DNA of 64,000 nucleotides. It comes from Begonia masoniana (Eukaryota > Streptophyta > Magnoliopsida > Cucurbitales > Begoniaceae). Shown here piece by piece: positions 44,908 to 58,800 of the stretch (its first letter is position 1; the number at the start of each line of letters is the position of its first letter). The stretch covers positions 18,632,531-18,696,530 of the forward strand of contig CM039506.1 in the NCBI GenBank assembly GCA_022432975.1, read 5' to 3'. Below the pieces are notes generated by a model, which worked only from the letters and a program-made list of their open reading frames with translations, did not search any database and was not told the origin of the DNA. The position numbers and the translations under genes are program-made.

Positions 44908-47900
44908 GTTTTAAGTACAAGTCATGTAGCACTCAACCTCATTTGCTTGATACGTTCAACTGTTTTGGAACAAATCGATTGAAGTGAAGTTTCTTATGCT
45001 TCATCAAACGCATTACTAAGTCTTAATTATTCATCCATGAAGGTTGTTGGGTCCTAAATACACGTCGTTCTCAACACTTCAAGTTAAAACCTTGAAAGTG
45101 AAATGGATAACTTTGGTTCTAACCACAAGTCATGTAGCACTAAACCATATTTGCTTAATACGTTCAACTCTTTTGGAACAAATCGATTGAAGTGAAGTTT
45201 TTTAGGCTTCATCGAACGCATTACTAAGTCTTAATTACTCGACAATGAAGGTTGTTGGGTCCTAAATACACGACATTCTCATCACTTCAAGTTAAAACCT
45301 TGAATGTGAAATGGATAACTTTGGTTCTAACCACAAGTCATGTAGCACTCAACCTCATTTGCTTGATACATTCAACACTTTTGGAACAAATCGATTGAAG
45401 TGACGTTTCTTAGGTTTCATCAAACGCATTACTAAGTCTTAATTATTCGTCCATGAAGGTTGTTGGGTCCAAAATACACGTCGTTCTCATCACTTCAAGT
45501 TAAAACCTTGAATGTGAAATGGATAACTTTTGTTCTAACCACAAGTCATGTAGCACTCAACTACATTTGCTTAATACGTTCAACTCTTTTGGAACAAATC
45601 GATTGAAGTAAAGTTTCTTATGCTTCATCAAACGCATTACTAAGTCTTAATTACTCGACAATGAAGGTTGTTGGGTCCTCAATACACGTCGTTCTCTTCA
45701 CTTCAAGTTAAAACCTTGAATGTGAAATGGATAACTTTGGTTCAAACCATAAGTCATGTAGCACTCAACCACATTTGCTTAATACGTTCAACTCTTTTGG
45801 AACAAATCGATTGAAGTGAAGATTCTTATGCTTCATCAAAGGCATTACTAATTCTTAATTACGCGTCCATGAATGTTGTTGGGTCCTAAATACACGTTGT
45901 TCTCATCACTTCAAGTTAAAACCTTGAATGTGAAATGGATAACTTTGGTTCTAACTACAAGTCATGTAGCACTCAACCTCATTTGCTTGATACGTTCAAC
46001 TCTTTTGGAACAAATCGATTGAAGTGAAAATTCTTATGCTTCATCGAAGGCATTACCAATTCTTAATTACGCGTCCATGAATGTTGTTGGATCCTCAATA
46101 CACGTTGTTCTCATCACTTCAAGTTAAAACCTTGAATGTGAAATGGATAACTTTGGTTATAACTACAAGTCATGTAGCACTCAACCTCATTTGCTTGATA
46201 CGTTCAACACTTTTGGAACAAATCGATTGAAGTGAAGTTTCTTATGCTTCATCTAACGCATTACTAAGTATTAATTACTCGTCCATGAAGGTTGTTGGGT
46301 CCTCAATACAGGTCGTTCTCATCACTTCAAGTTAAAACCTTGAATGTGAAATGGATAACTTTTGTTCTAACCACAAGTCATGTAGCACTCAACCTCATTT
46401 GCCTGATACGTTCAATTCTTTTGGAACAAATTGAAAGAAGTCAAGTTTCTTATGCTTCATCAAACGCATTACTAAGTTTTAATTACTCGTCCATGAAGGT
46501 TGTTGGGTCCTCGTCGTCTCATCACTTCAAGTTAAAACCTTAAATGTGAAATGGATAACTTTGGTTATAACCACAAGTCATGTAGCACTCAACCTCATTT
46601 GCTTGATACGTTCAACTCTTTTGGAACAAATCGATTGAAGTGAAGTTTCTTATGCTTCATCAAACGCATTACTAAGTCTTAATTATTCGTCAATGAAGGT
46701 TGTTGGGTCCTAATTACACGTCGTTCACATCACTTCAAGTGAAAACATTGAATGTGAAATGGATAACTTTGGTTCTAACCACAAGTCATGTAGCACTCAA
46801 CCTCATTTGCCTGATACGTTCAATTCTTTTGGAACAAATCGACTGAAGTGAAGTTTCTTATGCTTCATCAAACGCATTACTAAGTTTTAATTACTCGTCC
46901 ATGAAGGTTGTTGGGTCCTCAATACACGTCGTTCTCATCACTTCAAGTTAAAACCATAAATGTGAAATAGATAACTTTGGTTATAACCACAAGTCATGTA
47001 GCACTCAACCACATTTGCTTGATACGTTCAACTCTTTTGGAACAAATCGATTGAAGTGAAAGTTCTTATGCTTCATCGAAACGGCATTACTAATTCTTAA
47101 TTACGCGTCCATGAATGTTGTTGGATCCTCAATACACGTCGTTCTCATCACTTCAAGTTAAAACCTTGAATGTGAAATGGATAACTTTGGTTCTAACTAC
47201 AAGTCATGTAGCACTCAACCTCATTTGCTTGATACGTTCAACACTTTTGGAACAAATCGATTGAAGTGAAGTTTCTTATGCTTCATCAAACGCATTACTA
47301 AGTATTAATTACTCGTCCATGAAGGTTGTTGGGTCCTCAATACAGGTCGTTCTCATCACTTCAAGTTAAAACCTTGAATGTGAAATGGATAACTTTGTTC
47401 TAACCACAAGTCATGTAGCACTCAACCTCATTTGCTTATACGTTCAATCTTTTGGAACAAATCGAATTGAAGTCAAGTTTCTATGCTTCATCAAACGCAT
47501 TACTAAGTCTTAATTACTCGTCCATGAAGGTTGTTGGGTCCTATACCGTCGTCTCATCACTTCAAGTTAAAACCTTGAATGTGAAATGGATAACTTTGGT
47601 TCTAACCACAAGTCATGTAGCACTCAACCTCATTTGCTTGATACGTTCAACTCTTTTGGAACAAATCGATTGAAGTGAAGTTTCTTATGCTTCATCAAAC
47701 GCATTACTAAGTCTTAATTATTCGTCCATGAAGGTTGTTGGGTCCTAATACACGTCGTTCTCATCACTTCAAGTTAAACATTGAATGTGAAATGGATAAC
47801 TTTGGTTCTAACCACAAGTCATGTAGCACTCAACCTCATTGCCTGATACGTTCAACTCTTTGGAACAAATCGATTGAAGTGAAGTTCTTATGCTTCATCA

Positions 47901-50900
47901 AACGCATTACTAAGTCGTAATTACTCGTCCATGAAGGTTGTTGGGTCCTCAATACACGTCGTTCTCATCACTTCAAGTTAAAACCTTGAATGTGAAATAG
48001 ATAACTTTGGTTCTAACCACAAGTCATGTAGTACTCAACCTCATTTGCTTAATACGTTCAACTCTTTTGGAACAAATCGATTGAAGTGAAGTTTCTTATG
48101 CTTCATCCAACGCATTACTAAGTCTTAATTACTCGTCCTTGAAGGTTGTTGGGTCCTCAATACACGTCGTTCTCATCACTTCAAGTTAAAACCTTGAATG
48201 TGAAATGGATAACTTTTGTTCTAACCACAAGTCATGTAGCACTCAACCACATTTGCTTTATACGTTCAGCTCTTTTAGAACAAATCGATTGAAGTGAAGT
48301 TTCTTATGCTTCATCAAAGGCATTATTAAGTCTTAATTACTCGTCCATGAAGTTGTTGGGTCCTCAATACACGTCTGTCTCATCACTTCAAGTTAAAACC
48401 TTGAATGTGAAAAGGATAACTTTGGTTCTAACTACAAGTCATGTAGCACTCAACCTCATTTGCTTGATACGTTCAACTGTTTTGGAACAAATCGCTTGAA
48501 GTTAAGTTTCTTATGCTTCATCAAATTCATTACTAAGTCTTAATTATTCGTCCATGAAGGTTGTTGGGTCCTAAATACACGTCTCTCTCATCACTTCTAG
48601 TTAAAACCTTGAATGTGAAATGGATAACTTTGGTTCTAACCACAAGTCATGTAGCACTCAACCACATTTGCTTAATACGTTCAACTTTTTTGGAACAAAT
48701 CAATTGAAGGAAATTTCTTATGCTTCATCAAACGCATTACTAAGTATTAATTACTCGTCCATGAAGGTTGTTGGGTCCTCAATACACGTCGTTCTCATCA
48801 CTTCAAGTTAAAACCTTGAATGTGAAATGGATAACTTTGGTTCTAACCACAAGTCATGTAGCACTCAACCTCATTTGCTTGATACGTTCAACTCTTTTGG
48901 AACAAATCGATTGAAGTGAAGTTTCTTATGCTTCATCAAACGCATTACTAAGTCTTAATTATCGTCCATGAAGGTTGTTGGGTCCTCAATACACGTCGTT
49001 CTCATCACTTCAAGTTAAAACCTTGAATGTGAAATGGATAACTTTGGTTCTAACCACAAGTCATGTAGCACTCAACCTCATTTGCTTGATACGTTCAACT
49101 CTTTTGGAACAAATCGATTGAAGTGAAGTTTCTTATGCTTCATCAAACGCATTACTAAGTCTTAATTATTCGTCCATGAAGGTTGTTGGGTCCAAAATAC
49201 ACGTCGTTCTCATCACTTCAAGTTAAAACCTTGAATGTGAAATAGATAACTTTGGTTCTAACCACAAGTCATGTAGCACTCAACCTACATTGCTTAATAC
49301 GTTCAACTCTTTTGGAACAAATCGATTGAAGTGAAGTGTCTTATGTTTCATCAACGCATTACTAAGTCTTAATTACTCGTCCATGAAGGTTGTTGGGTCC
49401 TAAATACACGTCGTTCTCATCACTCCAAGTTAAAACCTTGAATGTGAAATGGATAACTTTGGTTCTAACCACAAGTCAGGTAGCACTCAACCATATTTGC
49501 TTAATACGTTCAACTCTTTTGGAACAAATCAATTGAATGAAGTTTCTTATGCTTCATCAAACGCATTACTAAGTATTAATTACTCGTCCATGAAGGTTGT
49601 TGGGTCCTCAATACACGTCGTTCTCATCACTTCAAGTTAAAACCTTGAATGTGAAATGGATAACTTGGTTCTAACCACAAGTCATGTAGTACTCAACCTC
49701 ATTTGCTTGATACGTTCAACTCTTTTGGAACAAATCGATTGAAGTGAAGTTTCTTATGCTTCATCCAACGCATTACTAAGTCTTAATTACTCGTCCATGA
49801 AGGTTGTTGGGTCCTCAATACACGTCGTTCTCATCACTTCAAGTTAAAACCTTGAATGTGAAATGATAACTTTGGTTCTAACCACAAGTCATGTAGCACT
49901 CAACCTCATTTGCTAATACGTTCAACTCTTTTGGAACAATCGATTGAAGTGAAGTTTCTTATGCTTCATCAAACGCATTACTAAGTCTTAATTACTCGTC
50001 CATGAAGGTTGTTGGGTCCTCAATACACGTCGTTCTCATCACTTCAAGTTAAAACCTTGAATGTGAAATGGATAACTTTGGTTCTAACCACAAGTCATGT
50101 AGCACTCAACCTCATTTGCTTGATACGTTCAACTCTTTTGGAACAAATCGATTGAAGTGAAGTTTCTTATGCTTCATCAAACGCATTACTAAGTCTTAAT
50201 TATCGTCCCATGAAGGTTGTTGGGTCCTAAATACACGTCGTTCTCATCACTTCAAGTTAAAACCTTGAATGTGAAATGGATAACTTTGGTTCTAACCACA
50301 AGTCATGTAGCACTCAACCATATTTGCTTAATACGTTCAACTCTTTTGGAACAAATCGATTGAAGTGAAGTTTCTTATGCTTCATCAAACGCATTACTAA
50401 GTATTAATTACTCGTCCATGAAGGTTGTTGGGTCCTCAATACACGTTGTTCTCATCACTTCAAGTTAAAACCTTGAATGTGAAATGGATAACTTTGGTTC
50501 TAACCACAAGTCATGTAGCACTCAACCTCATTTGCTTGATACGTTCAACTGTTTTGGAACAAATCGCTTGAAGTTAAGTTTCTTATGCTTCATCAAATTC
50601 ATTACTAAGTCTTAATTACTCGTCCATGAAGGTTGTGGGTCCTCAATACACGTCGTCTCTCATCACTTCTAAGTTAAAACCTTGAATGTGAAATGGATAA
50701 CTTTGGTTCTAACCACAAGTCATGTAGCACTCAACCACATTTGCTTAATACGTTCAACTTTTTTGGAACAAATCGATTGAAGTGAAGTTTCTTATGCTTC
50801 ATCAAACGCATTACTAAGTCTTAATTACTCGTCCATGAAGGTTGTTGGGTCCTCAATACACGTCGTTCTCATCACTTCAAGTTAAAACCTTGAATGTGAA

Positions 50901-53900
50901 ATGGATAACTTTGGTTCTAACCACAAGTCATAGTAGCACTCAACCTCATTTGCTTGATACGTTCAACTCTTTTGAACAAATCGATGAAGTGAAGTTTCTT
51001 ATGCTTCATCAAACGCATTACTAAGTCTTAATTACTGCGTCCATGAAGGTTGTTGGGTCCTCACTACACGTCGTTCTCATCACTTCAAGTTAAAACCTTG
51101 AATGTGAAATGGATAACTTTGGTTTCTAACCACAAGTCATGTAGCACTCAACCTCATTTGCTTGATACGTTCAACTCTTTTGGAACAAATCGATGAAGTT
51201 AAGTTTCTTATGCTTCATCAAACGCCTTACTAAGTCTTAATTCTGGTCCATGAAGGTTGTTGGGTCCTAATACCCGTGTTCTCATCACTTCAAGTTAAAA
51301 CCTTGAATGTGAAATGGATAACTTTGGTTCTAACCACAAGTCATGTAGCACTCAACCACATTTGCTTAATACGTCAACTCTTTTGGAACAAATCGATGAA
51401 GTGAAGTTTCTTATGCTTCATCAAATCGCATTACTAAGTCTTAATTACTCGTCCATGAAGGTTGTTGGGTCCTAATACACGTCGTTCTCATCACTTCAAG
51501 TTAAAACCTTGAATGTGAAAGGATAACTTTGGTTCTAACACAAGTCATTGTAGCACTCAACCTACATTTGCTTCATACGTTCAACTCTTTTGGAACAAAT
51601 CGATTGAAGTGAAGTTTCTTATGCTTCATCAAACGCAATTACTAATATTAATTACTCGTCCATGAAGGTTGTTGGGTCCTCAATACCCGCTGTTCTTCAT
51701 ACTTCAAGTTAAAACCTTGAATGTGAAATGGATAACTTTGGTTCTAACCACAAGTCATGTAGCACTCAACCTCATTTGCTTGATACGTTTTCAACTACTT
51801 TTGGAAACAAACTCGATTGAAGTTGCAAGTTTCTTATGCTTCCTCAACGCATTACTAAGTCTTAATTACTTCGTCCATGAAGGTTGTTGGGTCCTCACTA
51901 CACGTCGTTCTCATACTTCACGTAAAACCTGAATGTGAAATGGATAACTTTGGTTCTAACCACAAGTCATGTAGCACTCAACCTCATTTTCTTGATACGT
52001 TCAACTCTTTTGGAAAAAATCGATTGAAGTGAAGTTTCTTATGCTTCCTCAAACGCATTACTAAGTCTTAATTATTCGTCCATGAAGGTTGTTGGGTCCA
52101 AAATACACGTCGTTCTCATCACTTCAAGTTAAAACCTTGAATGTGAAATAGATAACTTTGGTTCTAACCACAAGTCATGTAGTACTCAACCTCATTTTCT
52201 TAATACGTTCAACTCTTTTGGAACAAATCGATTGAATTGAAGTTTCTTATGCTTCATCCAACGCATTACTAAGTCTTAATTACTCGTCCATGAAGGTTGT
52301 TGGGTCCTAAATACACCTCGTTCTCATCACTTCAAGTTAAAACCTTGAATGGGAAATGGATAACTTTGGTTCTAACCACAAGTCAGGTAGCACTCAACCA
52401 CATTTGCTTCATATGTTCAACCGTTTTGGAACAAATCGATTGAAGTGAAGTTTTTTATGCTTCATTAAACGCATTACTAAGTATTAATTACTCGTCCATC
52501 AAGGTTGTTGGGTCCTCAATACACGTCGTTATCATCACTTCAAGTTAAAACCTTGAATGTGAAATGGATAACTTTGGTTCTAACCACAAGTTATGTAGCA
52601 CTCAACCTCATTTGCTTGATACGTTCAACTCTTTTGGAACAAATCGATTGAAGTGAAGTTTCTTATGTTTCATCAAACGCATTACTAAGTCTTAATTATT
52701 CGTCCATGAAGGTTGTTGGGTCCAAAATACACGTCGTTCTCTTCACTTCAAGTTAAAACCTTGAATGTGAAATAGATAATTTGGTTCTAACCACAAGTCA
52801 TGTAGTATTCCACCTCATTTGCTTAATACATTGAACTGTTTTGGAACAAATCGATTGAAGTGAAGTTTCTTATGCTTCATCCAACGCATTACTAAGTCTC
52901 AATTACTCGTCCTTGAAGGTTGTTGGGTCCTCAATACACGTCGTTCTCATCACTTCAAGTTAAAACCTTGAATGTGAAAAGGATAACTTTGGTTCTAACC
53001 ACAAGTCATATGGCACTCAGCCACATTTGCTTAATACGTTCAACATTTTTGGAAAAAATCGATTGAAGTGAAGTTTCTTATGCTTCATCAAACGCATTAC
53101 TAAGTCTTAATTACTCGACAATGAAGTTTGTTGGGTCCTTAATACACGTCGTTCTCATCACTTCAAGTTAAAACCTTGAATGTGAAATGGATAACTTTGG
53201 TTCTAACCACAAGTCATGTAGCACTCAACCACATTTGCTTAATACGTTCAGCTCTTTTAGAACAAATTGATTGAAGTGAAGTTTCTTATGCATCATCAAA
53301 GGCATTATTAAGTCTTAATTAAGCGTCCATGAAGGTATTTGGGTCCTCAATACACGTTGTTCTCATCACTTCAAGTTAAAACCTTGAATGTGAAAAGGAT
53401 AACTTTGGTTCAAACCACAAGTCATGTAACACTCTACCACATTTGCTTAATACGTATAACTCTTTTGGAACAAATCGATTGAAGTGAAGTTTCTTATGCT
53501 TCATCAAACGCATTAATAAGTCTTAATTATGCGTCCATGAAGGTTGTTGGGTCCTAAATACACGTCGTTCTCATCACTTCAAGTTAAAACCTTGAATGTG
53601 AAATAGATAACTTTGGTTCTAATTACAAGTCATGTAGTACTCAACCTCATTTGCTTAATACGTTCAACTCTTTTGGAACAAATCGATTGAAGTGAAGTTT
53701 CTTATGCTTCATCCAACGCATTACTATGTCTTAATTACTCGTCCATGAATGTTGTTGGGTCCTCATTACACGTCGTTCTCATCACTTCAAGTTGAAACCT
53801 TGAATGTGAAATGGATAGCTTTCGTTCAAACCACTTGTCATGTAACACTCAACCACATTTGCTTAATACGTATAACTCTTTTGGAACAAATCGATTGAAG

Positions 53901-54144
53901 TGAAGTTTCTTATGCTTCATCAAACGCATTACTAAGTCTTAATTATGCGTCCATGAAGGTTGTTAGGTCCTAAATACACGTCGTTCTCATCACTTCAAGT
54001 TAAAACCTTGAATGTGAAATAGATAACTTTGGTTCTAATTACAAGTCATGTAGTACTCAACCTCATTTGCTTAATACGTTCAACTCTTTTGGAACAAATC
54101 GATTGAAGTGAAGTTTCTTATGCTTCATCCAACGCATTACTATG
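44908..54144 (+). repeat. Satellite array C, ~208 bp monomer (about 44 copies)
   Basis: The array resumes right after element 2 in the same orientation and phase as array B, completing the interrupted monomer. Variant classes recur: cgcgtccatgaatg at 46070 and 47104 (about 5 monomers), the caactgttttggaac monomer at 48474 and 50546 (2072 bp, about 10 monomers), and gcgtccatgaagg dimers at 53531 and 53947 (416 bp). The stretch around 50.9-51.95 kb has more indels than the rest. The array ends at 54144 against the LTR of element 3. Confidence 0.96.
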
Positions 54145-55323
54145 TGATGTGAACCGAGAAGCAATAAATCTCAAAGTCAAGGACCATGATATATTAGAAG
54201 ATAAAGGAGGTCCAACGAACAAAGCTTCACATGGTTTAGTAGTGGAAACCCGAGGAAAAGAGCGATCACAACTAAAGCAAGAGACTATTAAAATAAAGAG
54301 CTTTGTAGCATGGAAGTGGGGCTCACCAAATTGGCAAAAGAAGACTCATAAGGCACGGAGTTGGGCTCCACAAATACTAATGGATTGGAGAGAGAAGGGT
54401 AAAGATCCACGCAAACTACAAAGAGATAAAGATTCACGTGGGTTGGAAAGAGATAAAGATCCACATGACTTGGTTTATGATGTGATCCAAGTTGAGACCA
54501 GATCAAGGCCCAAGAACGAAGATTCAATTGAAGATACGGGCGGCCCAATGAGTAGAGTAAGAAGCCCAAGATTATTGAAAGATCTTTTGAAGCAAGGGAA
54601 GCTGAAGATGCATGAAGATTTGGGAGGATGCGACGCACATGCACATGTAAGAATTAAAACACATGTGCCATGCACATGCACATGTAGGAATTAAAGAGGA
54701 CATGCGCCAAGCACATGCATATACGAGGAATTAAAAAGTCACATGCGAAGCACATGCAAATTCCAACAAATCAAGTATGAGAGATCTCATCCGACATAAT
54801 CTACTCAAATCAATTCAAAACATATTCAAACGTAGTTTAAACGTGAGATGACATCTGATCATGCCAAGGATCATTATCTCATAATTTTATTACTTATTTT
54901 ATCTTTATTTTTGTTTTTTATTATTATTTAATTTAATTTTAATGTGTAGCCTATTTAATGGCAAACTATTTGATTTATTAGAGAACAAGTTTGAATTAAA
55001 AATTGAGTGTTTTTTTAGAGAGGATTTCTTTTTAGTCCTTTGCGAAGAACAACGATCTTCTTCAAGTCACGCTTGAAGAATCTCGCTTGATAGCTTTGGT
55101 TCTTACCAACGAGTTTGGTCTGGGTCAAGCTCCTGTTTTGATAGCTTTGGTTCAGCCAACAGGTGTGGCTCGGGTCAACCTCCTGTTTTGATAACTTGGG
55201 TTCCATCGAATTCTACGATTGGGGTCTTAGTTCCTTACTTTTTTCTTGAATCAAAAGGCGTTCCTTTCAATTATTCCGGGTTGTTGTCGGGTCCCGGGTC
55301 CTTTCGATCCAAGGTTCGCATCA
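54145..55323 (+). repeat. LTR of element 3 (1179 bp)
   Basis: It starts TGATGTGAACCGAG and ends ggttcgcatca. An open frame of 181 codons (54149-54694) covers its start and contains GGPMSRVRSPRLLKDL at 54539-54586, similar to the GPITRARAK tail of the other elements, as expected if the polyprotein runs into the LTR. At about 54635-54760 a gcacatgcacatgta-ggaattaaa unit is repeated three to four times. At 55087-55204 a 51 bp unit beginning ttgatagctttgg is repeated 2.3 times. This LTR is a different subfamily from those of elements 1 and 2. Confidence 0.85.
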
Positions 55324-55325
55324 GT

Positions 55326-55337
55326 TGGTATCAGAGC
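55326..55337 (+). other. Primer binding site of element 3
   Basis: TGGTATCAGAGC lies 2 nt after the LTR end and is complementary to initiator Met tRNA. Confidence 0.9.
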
Positions 55338-55417
55338 GAAGTTCCTTGATTCAATAAGCTATCTTTAATTTTTGTTATCCATCTTTTCTTCATCTTATTC
55401 TATTCGTCCTACAAGTC

Positions 55418-55560
55418 AAAAAAAAAAGAGTTGTCAAAAGTAAAAAAAAAAAAGAAAAATTAGTTGTCAAAAGTAAAAAAAAAAAAAAAAGTTGTCAAAA
55501 GTCAAAAAAAAAAAAAGAGTTGTCAAAAGAAAAAGAGTTGTGAGAAGTAAAAAAAAAAAT
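55418..55560 (+). repeat. A-tract / gttgtcaaaag repeats in the leader of element 3
   Basis: Runs of 10-16 A alternate with the motif gttgtcaaaag five times. Next to it, a block with caaattgttgaat and tttgaaatattgtc occurs twice (about 55590-55625 and 55648-55682). These are leader repeats comparable to those in element 1. Confidence 0.75.
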
Positions 55561-55866
55561 CAAAATTTTGTTTTAGAGATTTTGAAAACTCAAATTGTTG
55601 AATTTTCATTCGAAATATTGTCTTATCCAAATTTATTCTTTGAAGGTTCAAATTGTTGAATCTTCATTTGAAATATTGTCATCATCCAACCTTTTGTCTT
55701 ATTTCAATTATACCCTTGATTTAGCCATCCTTACAAGTTTAAACTTTTAAGCTTTAAAGTTTGATTTGTTGAATATTTACCATCGATCAAGTTCTTACGT
55801 AAAGAACTAAAAGGGAGATCTAGAGGTAAAAGGCAAGAGGGTGAGACTATTATAGAAAAAGCCTTA

Positions 55867-58800
55867 ATTACTAAGTCTTAATTACTCGTCCATGAAAGTT
55901 GTTGGGTCCTCAATACACGTCGTTCTCATCATTTCAAGTTAAAACCTTGAATGTGAAATGGATAACTTTGGTTCTAACCACAAGTCATGTAGCACTCAAC
56001 CATATTTGCTTAATACGTTCAACATTTTTGGAACAAATCGATTGAAGTGAAGTTTCTTATGCTTCACAAGCATTACTAAGTTCTTAATTACTCGCCACTG
56101 AAGGTTGTTGGGTCCTCAATACACGTCGTTCTCATCATATTTCAAGTTAAAACCTCTGAATATGAATGGCTAAACTTTGGTTCTAACAACAAGTCATGGT
56201 AGCACTCAACCTCATTTGCTTGATACGTTCAACTTTTTTGGAACAAATCGATTGAAGTGAAGTTTCTTATGCTTCATCAAACACATTACTAAGTCTTAAT
56301 TATGCGTCCATGAAGGTTGTTGGGTCCTAAATACACGTCGTTCTCATCACTTCAAGTTAAAACCTTGAATATGAAATGGATAACTTTGGTTCAAACCACA
56401 AGTCAGGTAACACTCAACCATATTTGCTTAATACGTATAACTCTTTTGGAACAAATCGATTGAAGTGAAGTTTCTTATGCTTCATCAAAAGCATTACTAA
56501 GTCTTAATTATGCGTCCATGAAGGTTGTTGGGTCCTAAATACACGTCGTTCTCATCACTTCAAGTTAAAACCTTGAATGTGAAATGGATAACTTTGGTTC
56601 AAACCACAAGTCATGTAGCACTCAACCACATTTGCTTAATACGTTCAACTCTTTTAGAACATATCGATTGAAGTGAAGTTTCTTATGCTTCATCAAATGC
56701 ATTACTAAGTCTTAATTACGCGTCCATGAAGGTTGTTGGGTCCTCAATACACGTTGTTCTCATCAATTCAAGTTAAAACCTTGAATGTGAAATGGACAGC
56801 TTTGGTTCTACCTACAGTCAGTAGCACTCAACCTTCATTTGCTTGATACATGAACCTCTTTTTGGAACAAATCGATTGAAGTGAAGTTTTTTATAGCTTC
56901 ATCAAACGCATTACTAAGTCGTAATTATGCGCCATGAAGGTTGTTGGGGCTAAATCCACGTCGTTTCCATCCTTCAAGTTAAAACCTTGAATGGAACTGG
57001 ATAACTTCGTTCAAAACCACAAGTCATGTCCACTCAACCACAATTTGCTTAATACTAACTTTTTTGGACACAAAATCGATAAGTGAAGTTTCTTGTGCTT
57101 CATCACGCATAACCGACGTCTTAATTATGCGTCCATGAAGGTTGTTGGGGCATACTACATGTTCGTTCTCAAGCATTTCAAGTTAAACCTGAGTGAATGG
57201 ATAACTTTGGTTTCCTACCCACAAGTCATGTAGCACTCACCTCATTTGCTTGATCGTTCAACATCTTTTGGAACAAATCGTTGAAGTGAAGTTTCTTGTG
57301 CTTCACAAACGCATTACTAAGTCTTAATTATGCGTCCATGAAGGTTTTGTGTCCTGAACATACATGCGTTCTCATCACTTCAAGTTAAAACCTTGAATGT
57401 GATGGATACTTTGGTTCTAACACCAAGCAGGTATGCCTCACCTCATTTTCTTGATACCTTCAACACTTCTTGGAAAAAATCGAGTTGAAGTTGACGTTTC
57501 TTATATGCTTCATCAAACGCTTTACTAAGTTTTAATTACTTCGTCCATGAGGTTGTGGGTCCTCAATACACGTCGTTCCCATCACTTCAAGTTAAAACCT
57601 GATGTGAAATGGATAACATTGGTTTAACCACAAGTTCATGTAGCACACAACCCATTTTGCCTGATCTTTCACTCTTTTTGTAACAAATCGATTGAAATTG
57701 AATTTTTTTTTATGCTTCATCACCGCTATTACGATGGTTTACATTACTCGTCCATGACGGTTGTGGGTCCACAATACAACGGCGTTTTTTCATCACTTCA
57801 CGTTACAACCTTAGAATGTGAACTGGAGAACTTTTGTTCTACCCACAGTCATTAGCACTCAACCTCATTTCTTGATAACGGTCACTCTTTTGAACAATCG
57901 ATTGAGTGAAATTTCTTATGCTTCATCCAAACTCATTACTAAGTCTTAATTACTTCGTCCATGAAGGTTGTTGGTTCCTCAATCACGTCTCCACACTTTC
58001 AGTTAAAACTTTAATGTGAATGGAGCTTGGTTCTCTCACCAAGTCATGTACACTCACCACATTTGCTTCAATACGTTCAACTCTTTTGGAACAATCGATT
58101 GAAGCTGAAGTTTTTTTGCTTCATCAAATGCATTACTAAGTCTTAATTACGCGTCCATGAAGTTGTTTGGGTCTCATACACGTGTTCTCATCACTCAAGT
58201 TAAAACCTAGAAGTGAAATGGAATAACTTTCGTTCTACCTACAATCATCTATGCACTCACTTCATTTGCTTGATATGTTCATCTCTTTTGGAACAAATCG
58301 ATGAAGTGAAGCTTATGCTTCTCAACGCATTACTAAGTCTTAATTAGGCTTCATGAAGGTTGTTGGACCTCAATACATGTTTGTTCGCCTTACTTAAAAG
58401 TAAAACCTTTAATGTGAATTGATAACTTTGTTCTAACCACAATCATGTAGCCTCAACACTTTCTTAATAATTCAACTCTTTTGAACAAATCGTTGAAGTG
58501 AAGTTTCTTATGCGTCAACCAAACGCAGTAAGAAGTCTTAATTACTCCATGAGAAGTTGGTGGGTCTCAATACACTTTGTTCTCATCATTTCAAGTAAAA
58601 CCTTAAATGTTAAATGGATAAATTTTTTATACCCAAGTCATGTAGCACCACCTCATTTGCTTTCTAGTTCACCTCTTGTGGAACAACTCATTGAAGTGAA
58701 GTTTCTTATGCTGGCACATGCTTCTAATTCTTTAGATACTTTCCATGAATTTTGTTGGTCATAAATACACGTCGTTCTCATCACTTCAGTAAAACTTTAA

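Larger units (their letters stand above)
54145..55866 (+). mobile_element. Gypsy element reduced to 5' LTR, primer site and leader (element 3)
   Basis: The insertion consists of a full LTR (54145-55323), primer site (55326-55337) and about 530 bp of leader, then stops at about 55866 and satellite resumes. The last bases before the satellite (ggtaaaaggcaagaggg, gtgagac, aaaaagcc) match the conserved leader motif of elements 1 and 2, so the break lies just upstream of where gag would begin. All coding regions and the 3' LTR are missing. The satellite on both sides is in the same orientation, so a deletion by exchange between this leader and neighbouring satellite is a reasonable explanation. 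Confidence 0.85.

Noticed and set aside
54149..54694. 181-codon ORF as a host gene
   Set aside because: It lies wholly within an LTR, starts at the LTR edge, and its only recognisable part resembles the retroelement polyprotein tail.
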